Part shown: positions 1-7,053 of the stretch, one piece after another | Position numbering within the stretch: the first letter of the stretch is position 1 | Layout of the letters: the number at the start of each line of letters is the position of its first letter | Origin: Desemzia incerta | Lineage (GTDB): Bacteria > Bacillota > Bacilli > Lactobacillales > Carnobacteriaceae | Reading direction: 5' to 3' | Assembly (NCBI RefSeq): GCF_900115825.1 | Contig: NZ_FOXW01000001.1 | Location: forward strand, 310,001-374,000 | Length of the DNA: 64,000 bases | Made by a program: the position numbers and the translations under genes | Notes under the pieces: model-generated | Seen by the model: the letters and a program-made list of their open reading frames with translations, nothing else | What the model was told of the DNA's origin: nothing | Databases searched by the model: none

Positions 1-491
1 GTTTAGACAGAGACACTTCTGGTGTGATGTTGTTTGCTAAAAGTGAAGAAGTTAAACAAAAAATGCAGCAAAATTGGAAGAATATTGTGAAAGAAAGAAT
101 CTATACGACTTTAGTCGAAGGAGACGTTAAAGAAGAAGCCGGAAAAATTGAGTCTTGGCTGACAGAGAATACGAAATCGTTCAAAGTCCATTCCAGTCCT
201 AGAGACAATGGCGGACAGCACGCTGTAAGTCATTACAAGAAGCTGCGTTCAAACGGGGTTACCAGCTTGCTGGAAGTGCAGCTGGAAACTGGTAGAAAAA
301 ATCAGATCCGTGTGCATATGGCAGATATCGGCCATCCAGTAGTAGGAGACAAAAAGTACGGATCAACGGTCAATTACATGAAACGTTTAGGTTTGCATGC
401 GACGACGATCGCTTTTGAACATCCAACAACAGGCGAAGTGGTGCGTTTTACTTCTCCGGTTCCAAAGGTGTTTTACACAAAAACAAAATAA
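1..491 (+). CDS. RluA-family pseudouridine synthase, 3' part (5' end outside window)
   Basis: Isomerises uridine to pseudouridine in rRNA or tRNA in the cytoplasm. The frame is already open at the left edge and starts with LDRDTSG, the core of the family's catalytic RLDRxTSG block, whose first Asp is the catalytic residue. The C-terminal RNA-binding block QIRVHMADIGHPVVGD-KKYGS follows, with the usual family ending. An internal ATG at 24 lies just after the catalytic motif and cannot be the true start. The N-terminal domain is missing, so whether this is a RluD/YlyB, RluC or YjbO-like member cannot be decided. The next gene starts 65 bases downstream with its own strong ribosome-binding site. 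Confidence 0.9.
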   Translation, partial: LDRDTSGVMLFAKSEEVKQKMQQNWKNIVKERIYTTLVEGDVKEEAGKIESWLTENTKSFKVHSSPRDNGGQHAVSHYKKLRSNGVTSLLEVQLETGRKNQIRVHMADIGHPVVGDKKYGSTVNYMKRLGLHATTIAFEHPTTGEVVRFTSPVPKVFYTKTK

Positions 492-555
492 TCGGTCTAA
501 AGTTGGAAGATAAACCCTCTAGAGTTGGGTAAACTAAGTTAAGGAGGTTAGACAT

Positions 556-1533
556 ATGACACATCGTTTGAAAAAACTTGGAATAAAAACAGTAATGGTT
601 ACAGGATTGGTGGGCGGCTTCATTATTAGTCCGCTTACAGCAAATGCAGCTGAAGACGGAATAGACACAACAGTAGTGAATGAAAAATGGGGAAAGCCAA
701 CATTCGTTTATGGCGGTGGATTATCTGATACAGAAGTAGAGGAAACTGAAGAATTGATCGGCATCGAAAACCCTGAAAATGTCGTCAGCGTAAATGTCAC
801 TGGTGACGAATTAGTCAAATACTTAGGAGCCGGTTCTGGGAACACTTCTAGTCTGATTTCATCGGTATTGGTAGAAAAAGAAGATGACGGACATGGAGTA
901 GTTGTAGACATCAAAACGCCGGAAAACATCACACAAATTACTCAAGAGCAATATGCAAATGCTGCCATCACAGCTGGTGTTGCAGACGCAACGATCGAAG
1001 TAGCCAGCATCCGTCCGGCAACAGGTGAAAGTGCCTTAACCGGTATTTATAAAGCTTTTGATGTCAACGGAGAAGATCTGGATCAAGATCGAATGGAAGT
1101 AGCTCAAGACGAGTTGGAAACGACTAATGATATCGCTCAAGAAAACGCGGATAATGGAGAGTTTGATCCATCTAAATTAGACCAGGCCATTATTGAGATC
1201 AAACAATCGTTAGCAGAGTTGAAAGAGCAGCAAGGTGAATTGGCCACTAAAGAAGATATTGAACGTATCATCAATGAAGCTTTAGCAAACAATAACCTGG
1301 AAAATGTTGTGACCCAAGAACAGATCGATCGTTTGATGAGTTTGTTTGAAAATTATCAACAAACAGCGGCTATTGATTCTGAAGCTGTAAAAGAACAATT
1401 GAACAACTTATCTGAAGTTGTCCAATCAAAATTCGGCGACTTCATCGATAGCGCAGAATCTAGCGGGCTATTTGATAAAATCGGTAACTTCTTCAAGCAA
1501 GTGTGGGAAGCTATCACAGGATTATTTAATTAA
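556..1533 (+). CDS. Secreted DUF1002 (YpuA-like) protein
   Basis: The 325-residue protein matches the DUF1002 family of Firmicutes, whose function is not established. A basic N-terminus and hydrophobic stretch (about residues 10-29) end in TANAAEDG, a typical signal peptidase I site near residue 32, so the protein is probably exported. The DUF1002 core covers about residues 40-190 (VVSVNVTGDEL, ASIRPATGESALTGIYKAF). A Gln/Glu-rich, probably coiled segment follows at about 195-260, and the end is amphipathic (FKQVWEAITGLFN). AAGGAGG sits 8 bases before the ATG. The gene stands alone and is closed by a strong terminator. Confidence 0.82.
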   Translation: MTHRLKKLGIKTVMVTGLVGGFIISPLTANAAEDGIDTTVVNEKWGKPTFVYGGGLSDTEVEETEELIGIENPENVVSVNVTGDELVKYLGAGSGNTSSLISSVLVEKEDDGHGVVVDIKTPENITQITQEQYANAAITAGVADATIEVASIRPATGESALTGIYKAFDVNGEDLDQDRMEVAQDELETTNDIAQENADNGEFDPSKLDQAIIEIKQSLAELKEQQGELATKEDIERIINEALANNNLENVVTQEQIDRLMSLFENYQQTAAIDSEAVKEQLNNLSEVVQSKFGDFIDSAESSGLFDKIGNFFKQVWEAITGLFN

Positions 1534-1543
1534 ATGTAAATAA

Positions 1544-1584
1544 AACAGAGACTGACAAGAGACATTTGTTAGTCTCTGTTTTTT
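1544..1584 (+). terminator. Intrinsic terminator of the DUF1002 gene
   Basis: A 15-bp stem (AACAGAGACTGACAA with TTGTTAGTCTCTGTT, one G-U pair) with a 7-base loop is followed by a run of T, just after the stop codon. Confidence 0.9.
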
Positions 1585-1595
1585 AGTTTGAGGGT

Positions 1596-1690
1596 TATTA
1601 GTCAAGTTGCACTTATTAAAATGCTCACTTGACTAATAGAGTGCTGCTATTGATCAAGTGGACTAGAAAAATCAGTCACTTGATTAATAG
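1596..1690. repeat. Two tandem hairpins built from one related sequence
   Basis: TATTAGTCAAGT (1596-1607) pairs perfectly with ACTTGACTAATA (1627-1638). Directly after it, CTATTGATCAAGTG (1647-1660) pairs with CACTTGATTAATAG (1677-1690) with one wobble. All four arms are versions of the same 12-14 base word, so the region is a duplicated small palindrome. No reading frame of note covers it and neither hairpin has a T-run. Confidence 0.75.
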
Positions 1691-1724
1691 GACCAAATAT
1701 ACCCGTACGCTCATCAGCCAGCAC

Positions 1725-1763
1725 AAAAAAGGAAAGGGACATTTTCTGTCTCTTTCCTTTTTT
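1725..1763 (-). terminator. Intrinsic terminator of the FMN reductase gene
   Basis: A 16-bp stem (AAAAAAGGAAAGGGAC with GTCTCTTTCCTTTTTT, one G-U pair) lies just past the stop codon of the minus-strand gene. The A/T arms supply a T-run on both strands. Confidence 0.88.
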
Positions 1764-1780
1764 GTTACTTAAGTAAATGA

Positions 1781-2335
1781 TTATAGACTAACATCGATTT
1801 TAATGAAGTTTTTGAAACGACCTACGATAGCATCGATAAATTGAACCGTCAATTCATCTGTTAATGTACCGTCTTCGTCAAATTTTTCGTGAACAGAGCC
1901 TACGAATACATCATTACCGCCAGCTGCAGGCATAACGTAAGCAGCAACGCCCAATGTATCTAAGATATCGCGTAAGTGGATTTGTGCTTTAACTGTTCCT
2001 AGAGCCCCCATTGAAGCCCCCATGATTAACACTTTTTTGCCTTCCATTTCTCTACCTGAACGAGAAACCCAGTCCAAAGCATTTTTTAATACCGCTGGAA
2101 TAGAAGCGTTGTATTCTGGAGTAGCGATAACTACTGCATCAGCATCTTTTACTAAAGCTTGGAAATCACGCACTTCTTGACCAGGATTTGCTTCGATTTC
2201 TTCATTAAAGAATGGTAAATTGCCGATTTCTGCAACTTCGATACCTAATTCTGGGTATGTGGTTGCTAGATGATTTACTAATTTTAAGTTGTATGAATCT
2301 TTTCTTAAACTACCTACTAATGCTACTGTTTTCAC
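1781..2335 (-). CDS. NADPH-dependent FMN reductase (azo/quinone/chromate reductase type)
   Basis: A flavodoxin-fold oxidoreductase expected to transfer electrons from NAD(P)H through FMN to quinones, azo dyes or metal ions. The N-terminal phosphate-binding loop (VALVGSLRKDSYN), the PEYNASIPAVLKNALDW motif and the GKKVLIMGASMGALGT segment are diagnostic of the NADPH-dependent FMN reductase family, and the length (184 residues) is typical. I prefer the GTG start at 2335 to the upstream ATG at 2353: AGAGGT lies inside the extra six codons at proper distance, and translation from the GTG begins VKTVALVGS as in the family. Single-gene unit, divergent from pduO. Confidence 0.88.
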   Translation of the reverse strand: MKTVALVGSLRKDSYNLKLVNHLATTYPELGIEVAEIGNLPFFNEEIEANPGQEVRDFQALVKDADAVVIATPEYNASIPAVLKNALDWVSRSGREMEGKKVLIMGASMGALGTVKAQIHLRDILDTLGVAAYVMPAAGGNDVFVGSVHEKFDEDGTLTDELTVQFIDAIVGRFKNFIKIDVSL

Positions 2336-2464
2336 TACAACGACCTCTTTCATAAGTTAATGTTTTTTACATAATTTATCATATCATTAGAGCTTTCTAT
2401 TTAACAAGTAAAATCACTATCATAAAAGAAGAAATTCTATAAAAAGTAATTAAAATGCGGAATG

Positions 2465-2496
2465 CTTAAGCAAACTAGAAGTTCTTAAGGAAACTA
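2465..2496. promoter_or_regulatory. Direct repeat upstream of pduO, possible regulator site
   Basis: CTTAAGCAAACTAG (2465-2478) and CTTAAGGAAACTAG (2483-2496) match at 13 of 14 bases and are 18 bases apart centre to centre, close to two helical turns. They lie about 30-60 bases upstream of the predicted pduO -35 box, a position typical of activator sites. The binding protein is unknown. Confidence 0.4.
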
Positions 2497-2525
2497 GGTT
2501 TTGTGATAAAAGTAACAAAATCTGG

Positions 2526-2554
2526 TTTACAATTTTTTATGGATGCATTATAGT
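2526..2554 (+). promoter_or_regulatory. Predicted sigma-A promoter of pduO
   Basis: TTTACA, a 17-base spacer and TATAGT lie 45 bases ahead of the chosen pduO start. Confidence 0.65.
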
Positions 2555-2598
2555 TGGAATAGCACATAATAAAAACTAGAAAGGGGATGAAGATCAGC

Positions 2599-3201
2599 AT
2601 GCAATTGTATACCAAAAGAGGCGATTTCGGAAACACGAATCTCATCGGCGGTCGAACAGTTTCAAAAGATTCGACAAGAGTAGACAGCTACGGCACGATT
2701 GATGAATTGAATTCACTAGTGGGCTACATTGTCAGTCAAATCGGCGCTGAAGATGCAATGATCAAAAATGAACTCGTCAAATTACAGCATGATTTATTTG
2801 ATTGTGGGACTGATTTATCTACACCTCATGGAGTGAGGGAATATAAAGTCCAAAAAGATTTAGTAGATTGGATTGAAGAAAGAATTGATCAGTATGCGGA
2901 AGAAGCTCTGGCGATTGAAAAATTTATCATCCCTGGCGGAGATCCAGTTGCTGGATTGTTACATATGGCTCGGACGGTGACGAGAAGATCTGAAAGAATA
3001 ATCGTTGCATTGAGTAAAGAGACTACAGTGAATCCTGTGGTAGCCATTTTCATCAATCGCTTATCGGATTATTTCTTTGCGTTAGCCCGAGTCATCAACC
3101 ACAGACATGGAGTAGAAGAACCTTTTTATGAACGTGGAGGAGTCGTTTTTCATCCAGATTTGAAAAAAGAGGCTTTACCGAAAACTAAATACGACGATTG
3201 A
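2599..3201 (+). CDS. pduO: Cob(I)alamin adenosyltransferase, PduO type
   Basis: Transfers the adenosyl group of ATP to cob(I)alamin to make coenzyme B12. The 200-residue protein has the N-terminal ATP-binding block (YTKRGDFGNTNLIGG), the YGTIDELNSLVGY segment, and the C-terminal ARTVTRRSERIIVAL and NRLSDYFFALARV motifs of the family. I choose the second ATG (2599) because AAGGGGATGA is well spaced for it and directly abuts the first ATG at 2587. The gene stops within the predicted P1 arm of a cobalamin riboswitch, which is followed by genes that look like a B12 uptake system, so the cell probably imports corrinoids and adenosylates them here. No cobalamin-dependent enzyme is encoded in the window. 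Confidence 0.92.
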   Translation: MQLYTKRGDFGNTNLIGGRTVSKDSTRVDSYGTIDELNSLVGYIVSQIGAEDAMIKNELVKLQHDLFDCGTDLSTPHGVREYKVQKDLVDWIEERIDQYAEEALAIEKFIIPGGDPVAGLLHMARTVTRRSERIIVALSKETTVNPVVAIFINRLSDYFFALARVINHRHGVEEPFYERGGVVFHPDLKKEALPKTKYDD

Positions 3202-3330
3202 AAAATGGAAGTTGGTGCAAATCCAACACGGTCCCGCCACTGTGAGAAGTTTATCGCTTCGAGTCAGGTCTTTTTTTCAATAGTTCCTATCAACAAGAGG
3301 CTTCGAGGCAAAGTACTCTTTTATTCTTTT
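3198..3330 (+). ncRNA. Cobalamin (AdoCbl-type) riboswitch
   Basis: The leader contains the conserved core of the family: GGAAG, then TTGGTGCAAATCCAA (a hairpin loop with GGTGCAAATCC), then CACGGTCCCGCCACTGTGA, a GAAG/CTTC stem, AGTCAGG, and further on CTTCGAGGCAAAG. TTGAAAAA (3198-3205) can pair with TTTTTCAA (3273-3280). The 5' arm of that helix includes the pduO stop codon. The B12 box is short: AGTCAGG is followed by a T-run instead of the usual ACCTGCC. The riboswitch is followed by an intrinsic terminator, so it probably switches off transcription of the lipoprotein and S-component genes when cobalamin is abundant. Confidence 0.85.
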
Positions 3331-3331
3331 G

Positions 3332-3378
3332 AGTTCTAATAGGCTGCTATCGTCATTTTGCCTTATTAGAACTTTTTT
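3332..3378 (+). terminator. Riboswitch expression-platform terminator
   Basis: AGTTCTAATAGG (3332-3343) pairs with CCTTATTAGAACT (3361-3373, one bulge) and is followed by six T. It lies between the aptamer and the lipoprotein start, as expected for transcriptional attenuation. It also terminates read-through from pduO. Confidence 0.88.
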
Positions 3379-3420
3379 ATATGTCAAAAATCAAAAAAAT
3401 TATTATCAGGAGGAATAGAA

Positions 3421-3831
3421 ATGATCCATTCAATCAAATTAATTCTTTTAGCATCATCAGCTCTTTTAGTAACGGCTTGCGGAAGCAGCAGCCAGGAAGC
3501 AGACTCAAAGCCTATTTCTTCGACGGAATCAAGCGTAGTGGAAACTACGGTATCCGTTTCATTTTCATTTGAAGAAGACGAAAAAGAACTTGCAGATTTA
3601 GCTAAAGAAACTGATGTTCAAGAAGGACAATCTGTGTTAGAAGCTTTGAAAGATAACTACGAGGTAGTGGAAGACGGCGGTCTAGTAAGTTCTATAGAAG
3701 GACATGAACAAGTTGAAAAGGAAAGCAAGTATTGGTTATATACAGTGAATGACGAGCAGCCGACTGTTGGAGCAAGCGACTACGTTCTTGAAGAGGGTGA
3801 TGAAGTGAAGTGGTCATTAAATGCCTACTAA
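3421..3831 (+). CDS. DUF4430 lipoprotein, probable cobalamin-binding or uptake accessory
   Basis: A 136-residue lipoprotein. The signal sequence ends in LLVTAC, with the lipidated Cys at position 20, followed by a Ser/Glu-rich linker to about residue 55. The C-terminal part (EGQSVLEALKDNYEV, then KYWLYTVNDEQPTVGASDYVLEEGDEVKW) matches DUF4430, which resembles the C-terminal domain of transcobalamin and intrinsic factor. AGGAGGAAT precedes the ATG. Position directly behind a cobalamin riboswitch and overlap with an ECF S-component gene support a role in catching corrinoid at the membrane surface. Binding of cobalamin is inferred, not shown by the sequence. Confidence 0.85.
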   Translation: MIHSIKLILLASSALLVTACGSSSQEADSKPISSTESSVVETTVSVSFSFEEDEKELADLAKETDVQEGQSVLEALKDNYEVVEDGGLVSSIEGHEQVEKESKYWLYTVNDEQPTVGASDYVLEEGDEVKWSLNAY

Positions 3832-4360
3832 TCAACCTTTTAGAATCCGAAAAGTCCACCATATAGCTTTACTGGGTATGCTGACAACATTGTGTTATGT
3901 CAGTCGGCTAGTATTTCAATTTTTGCCGAATGTCCAACCTGTAACAGTTATTTTGTTATTGATTACGATGTTATTGGGAATGAAAGATGGTCTTATTGTT
4001 TCTTTATTAAGCGTAGTGATTTCCAATATTAATTTGGGTTTAGGAGTATGGACTCTTGCTCAAATAACTTCTTTTTCAATTATCATCATTCTGACAGGAT
4101 TGATCAATCGCTATGTATCATTTGAGCGATTGCCGTTTTTTGGGATGGTTTTTTATGCTGGTTTAACTGGATACATTTATGGATTCATCATCTCCGCGGT
4201 ACAAGCGCCCTTTTTCGGTATTCAAAATTTTTGGGCTTATTATTTGTCCGGACTTCCATTTGATACGTTGCACGCAGTTGGCAATAGCGTGTTTTATCTA
4301 ATATTGGCACCTATTTTGATACCATTAATAAAAAAGTTGATGAAAAGCTTTTACGCTTAA
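3821..4360 (+). CDS. ECF transporter S component, probably for cobalamin
   Basis: A 179-residue membrane protein with about six hydrophobic segments (for example HIALLGMLTTLCYVSRLVF, VTVILLLITMLLG, LAQITSFSIIIILTGLI) in the pattern of ECF-type substrate-binding subunits. No energising genes (EcfA, EcfA', EcfT) are adjacent, so it must use a shared, group II module encoded elsewhere. It overlaps the lipoprotein gene by 11 bases and is therefore translationally coupled and under the same cobalamin riboswitch. Known cobalamin S components of lactobacilli (CbrT) provide a precedent. Substrate assignment rests on the riboswitch and neighbours. Confidence 0.82.
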   Translation: MPTNQPFRIRKVHHIALLGMLTTLCYVSRLVFQFLPNVQPVTVILLLITMLLGMKDGLIVSLLSVVISNINLGLGVWTLAQITSFSIIIILTGLINRYVSFERLPFFGMVFYAGLTGYIYGFIISAVQAPFFGIQNFWAYYLSGLPFDTLHAVGNSVFYLILAPILIPLIKKLMKSFYA

Positions 4361-4374
4361 ATAATGTTGTCCAT

Positions 4375-4409
4375 AAAAAAAACAGGTCCGAAATCCGGAC
4401 CTGTTTTTT
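4375..4409. terminator. Bidirectional intrinsic terminator
   Basis: AAAAAACAGGTCCG and CGGACCTGTTTTTT form a near-perfect stem with a short loop, with T-runs on both strands. It separates the convergent ECF S-component gene and the floA operon. Confidence 0.93.
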
Positions 4410-4431
4410 AGTCTATCAACACAAACTAACC

Positions 4432-5118
4432 TTATCTAATAGGACGTTTGCTTCTAGGTTGATCAAGTATTTCTTTATAAATCACAGCTTGAACAATATT
4501 TCTTTGCAAATTGGTTTTTAAAGCCGGCTGTTTATCAGAGTATACATCTCTGGAAGATTTTTTTGATGGAACAGGAGTCTTTTTCATCGAATGACCTTGA
4601 GTATGGAACTCTGTGCCTTCATAACTGGCTGTTCCCTCTAAACTGCCTAAACCTTCATAACCTGATCTTCCTTCAGTGCTGCCTGCACCCTCATAACCAA
4701 TATGCCCCTCGGTACTACTTCCGCCTTCATAACTGCGGTGAGCAGTATTTCTTTTTGAAGGAGAAGCTGTTTTAGGAGTCGTGTTTCTTTTTTGAGGACT
4801 TTTTTGTTTAGAGCCTGTATTGTCCAATTCATTCATAGCGTCTTTAAATTCAGCTGCCAACTCTCTCCAGCTTTGAGCTGTACCAGAAGATCGGTTAGTA
4901 CCGGAAGCTGTTACAGATCTGCTCGTATTTCGTGGAGCAGCGTCTCTTCGATCAGCTCGTTGTTGATTTCTGTTGCTCGTATTTGCTTTAGGAGAGGAGT
5001 AGGGATTTCTTTTTTGCCCAGAATTTTTAGGAAATAGGGCACGAATGAAAAAGAAAAAAATGAAAATACCGCTATACGCCAATAAACCCAGCATAATAAT
5101 GAAAAATAAAGCATCCAT
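4432..5118 (-). CDS. Membrane-anchored protein with YEG-x-GS-x-EG repeats, third gene of the nfeD-floA operon
   Basis: I do not recognise a named family with confidence. The 228-residue protein begins with one strongly hydrophobic helix (about residues 3-27), followed by a basic, Asn/Arg/Ser-rich region. At about residues 129-172 there are four tandem repeats of roughly 11-13 residues (SYEGGSSTEG, GYEGAGSTEG, GYEGLGSLEG, then a degenerate SYEGTEFHTQG). The C-terminus (about 195-228, LQRNIVQAVIYKEILDQPRSKRP) is helical and basic. It overlaps floA by one base, so it is co-expressed and probably acts at the same membrane domains. B. subtilis also has a third gene (yqfB) after floA, but I cannot show homology. 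Confidence 0.75.
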   Translation of the reverse strand: MDALFFIIMLGLLAYSGIFIFFFFIRALFPKNSGQKRNPYSSPKANTSNRNQQRADRRDAAPRNTSRSVTASGTNRSSGTAQSWRELAAEFKDAMNELDNTGSKQKSPQKRNTTPKTASPSKRNTAHRSYEGGSSTEGHIGYEGAGSTEGRSGYEGLGSLEGTASYEGTEFHTQGHSMKKTPVPSKKSSRDVYSDKQPALKTNLQRNIVQAVIYKEILDQPRSKRPIR

Positions 5119-6107
5119 TATTCATCACTTTCTCTCTTAGAACTTTCTGAAATTGAACTTCTCATATCTGTATCTGCATTGATATTTTTCATGTTGTAAT
5201 AATCCATAGCACCAAGATTTCCAGATCTTAATGCATCTGCTAAAGCTAGTGGAACTTGAGACTCGGCTTCTACAACACGAGCACGCATTCGTTGAGTTTC
5301 AGCTTGCATTTCTTGTTCTTCTGCAATCGCCATTGAACGTCTTTCTTCTGCTTTAGCTTGGGCGATATTCTTGTCTGCTTGTGCTTGTTCAGTTTGCAAT
5401 TGAGCACCGATATTACGTCCGACATCAACATCCGCGATATCGATCGATAGAATCTCAAAAGCAGTACCAGAGTCTAAGCCTTTATTTAAGATAACTTTTG
5501 AAATGCCGTCTGGATTTTCCAGAACTGCACTATGGTTTATTGAACTACCAACAGTGGTAACAATCCCTTCACCGACACGGGCAATAATAGTATCTTCTCC
5601 GGCACCACCGACTAACCGTTCAATGTTTGCACGAACTGTTACCTTAGCTTTTACACGAACTTCGATACCATTTTTAGCAACAGCGGCGATAAAAGGAGTT
5701 TCGATAACTTTAGGATTAACACTCACTTGTACCGCTTCAAACACATTACGACCTGCTAAATCGATAGCAGCTGCTTGCTCAAATTTAAGTGGGATATTTG
5801 CTCTCTCAGCGGCGATTAAAGCATCAATAACTTGGTTGATGTCTCCACCTGCTAAGTAATGAGCTTCTAAATCGTTAATGTTGATCACCAAACCAGCTTT
5901 TGTTGCTTTGATTAAAGGACGCACGATGTGAGAAGGAATAACTCTTCTCAAACGCATTCCTACTAGAGTTCCAATACCAATCTTTACTCCTGAGAAATAC
6001 GCTGTAACCCATAAACCTACGGGTACAAATCTTAAGAATAGACTGATGATTACTAAAACGATAATAGCGATTATCGCTAAACCAATCCAACTACTTGTTT
6101 CATTCAT
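5118..6107 (-). CDS. floA: Flotillin-like protein FloA
   Basis: A 329-residue SPFH-domain protein that scaffolds functional membrane microdomains. It has an N-terminal membrane hairpin ([21 protein letters not shown], then [12 protein letters not shown]), the FloA-specific sequence ([40 protein letters not shown]), the SPFH core ([22 protein letters not shown]) and a Gln/Glu/Ala-rich coiled coil ([21 protein letters not shown]). It overlaps nfeD by 8 bases upstream and the repeat-bearing gene by one base downstream, giving a tight three-gene membrane operon like yqeZ-yqfA-yqfB of Bacillus. Confidence 0.94.
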   Translation of the reverse strand: MNETSSWIGLAIIAIIVLVIISLFLRFVPVGLWVTAYFSGVKIGIGTLVGMRLRRVIPSHIVRPLIKATKAGLVININDLEAHYLAGGDINQVIDALIAAERANIPLKFEQAAAIDLAGRNVFEAVQVSVNPKVIETPFIAAVAKNGIEVRVKAKVTVRANIERLVGGAGEDTIIARVGEGIVTTVGSSINHSAVLENPDGISKVILNKGLDSGTAFEILSIDIADVDVGRNIGAQLQTEQAQADKNIAQAKAEERRSMAIAEEQEMQAETQRMRARVVEAESQVPLALADALRSGNLGAMDYYNMKNINADTDMRSSISESSKRESDE

Positions 6108-6711
6108 CTTCTACCACTCTCCTAACGACTATTTTTGAACCTTCTACTCTAATAACTTCTATTAGCACGTTTTCTTCGATTCGTTCATTTTGGCTCAACA
6201 CATCTAATGAAACTTCATCAAATACCGCTTTTCCAGTGGGTCTTAAAGCAGTAAGTGTTTTGCCTTTTTTTCCAAGCAAGGTTGAATAATCAATGTTGCT
6301 TGAATATCCTCTGGCGGTATCCAAGTTATTCGTTAATACTAATTTACTGAAATTATCAAAAGAATACCCTTTTTTAGCCAAGATAATCACTAAACCGACG
6401 GATAAAAGAAAAGCAATACTTAAATCGCGAACGGCTTGTGCCAGATCTCCTACAGTTTGATATAAACCAAAGAGAATCAACAAAACACCAAAAATACCGG
6501 CTATTCCAAAATCAGGGATAAACACTTCAAAGACCAATAAAGAAATGCCTAAAATAAAAATGATAATCGTATACCATTCAGCATGGTCATTCAGGAAAAA
6601 ATAAGCAGAAAAACTGGCTAACGAAACTGCTCCGCCAATTGTTGAACGAGGAGTTAAAGCCGCAATGACTAATCCCAGAAAACCAATCGACAGAAGTACA
6701 ATATCTAACAT
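6100..6711 (-). CDS. NfeD family membrane protein, short form without protease domain
   Basis: Partner of flotillins. The 203-residue protein has four to five hydrophobic segments ([71 protein letters not shown]) and a C-terminal OB-like domain ([21 protein letters not shown] ... [20 protein letters not shown]). The long NfeD form starts with a ClpP-class serine protease, which is absent here. I start at 6711 rather than the in-frame ATG at 6729 because AAAGGAGGT lies within the extra codons, 6 bases before the second ATG. It is the first gene of the floA operon. Confidence 0.9.
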   Translation of the reverse strand: MLDIVLLSIGFLGLVIAALTPRSTIGGAVSLASFSAYFFLNDHAEWYTIIIFILGISLLVFEVFIPDFGIAGIFGVLLILFGLYQTVGDLAQAVRDLSIAFLLSVGLVIILAKKGYSFDNFSKLVLTNNLDTARGYSSNIDYSTLLGKKGKTLTALRPTGKAVFDEVSLDVLSQNERIEENVLIEVIRVEGSKIVVRRVVEDE

Positions 6712-7053
6712 AGAAATACCTCCTTTCATAAGAAAATCTTTCTTAATATGGATGGTTCCAATTAAACTATGAGAAAACGGGTTCTTACCTTTATTCTACC
6801 ATTAAATTATTCTAATAGACACTATTTAGACAAAAATCGAATCCACTTGAACAAAAAATAACGATAGACATTCTTGTACTTAGTTATGGTCATTGAAAAG
6901 TGTCTTTAAAAGCATTTTAAAAAAGGTAGTGGTATAGTTGAAGAGGCAACAGGATTGAAAAAAACAACCATATTATTAAAATAAAGATGTAAAAATAGTA
7001 TTTAAATGATAATATGATTAAAATGCGAATGTTATTAAGGAAGAGGTGTCAAT
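6712..7053. other. Divergent intergenic region between nfeD-floA and glgB
   Basis: About 340 AT-rich bases hold the promoters of two divergent operons. No open frame, tRNA or convincing structured RNA was seen. A possible glgB promoter is listed separately. The minus-strand promoter is not clear (a TAGAAT box near 6795 is a weak candidate). Confidence 0.6.
6955..6982 (+). promoter_or_regulatory. Candidate glg operon promoter
   Basis: TTGAAA, a 16-base spacer and TAAAAT lie about 70 bases before the glgB start. The region is AT-rich and other combinations are possible. Confidence 0.4.

Noticed and set aside
3381-3572. Open frame of 63 codons overlapping the lipoprotein start
   Set aside because: It lies in another frame over the lipoprotein signal sequence, has no family resemblance and no good ribosome-binding site; the lipoprotein frame has lipobox and domain support.
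4563-5114. Several open frames on both strands inside the repeat-bearing membrane protein gene
   Set aside because: They are shadows of the repetitive, basic-codon-rich gene and show no family features or ribosome-binding sites.
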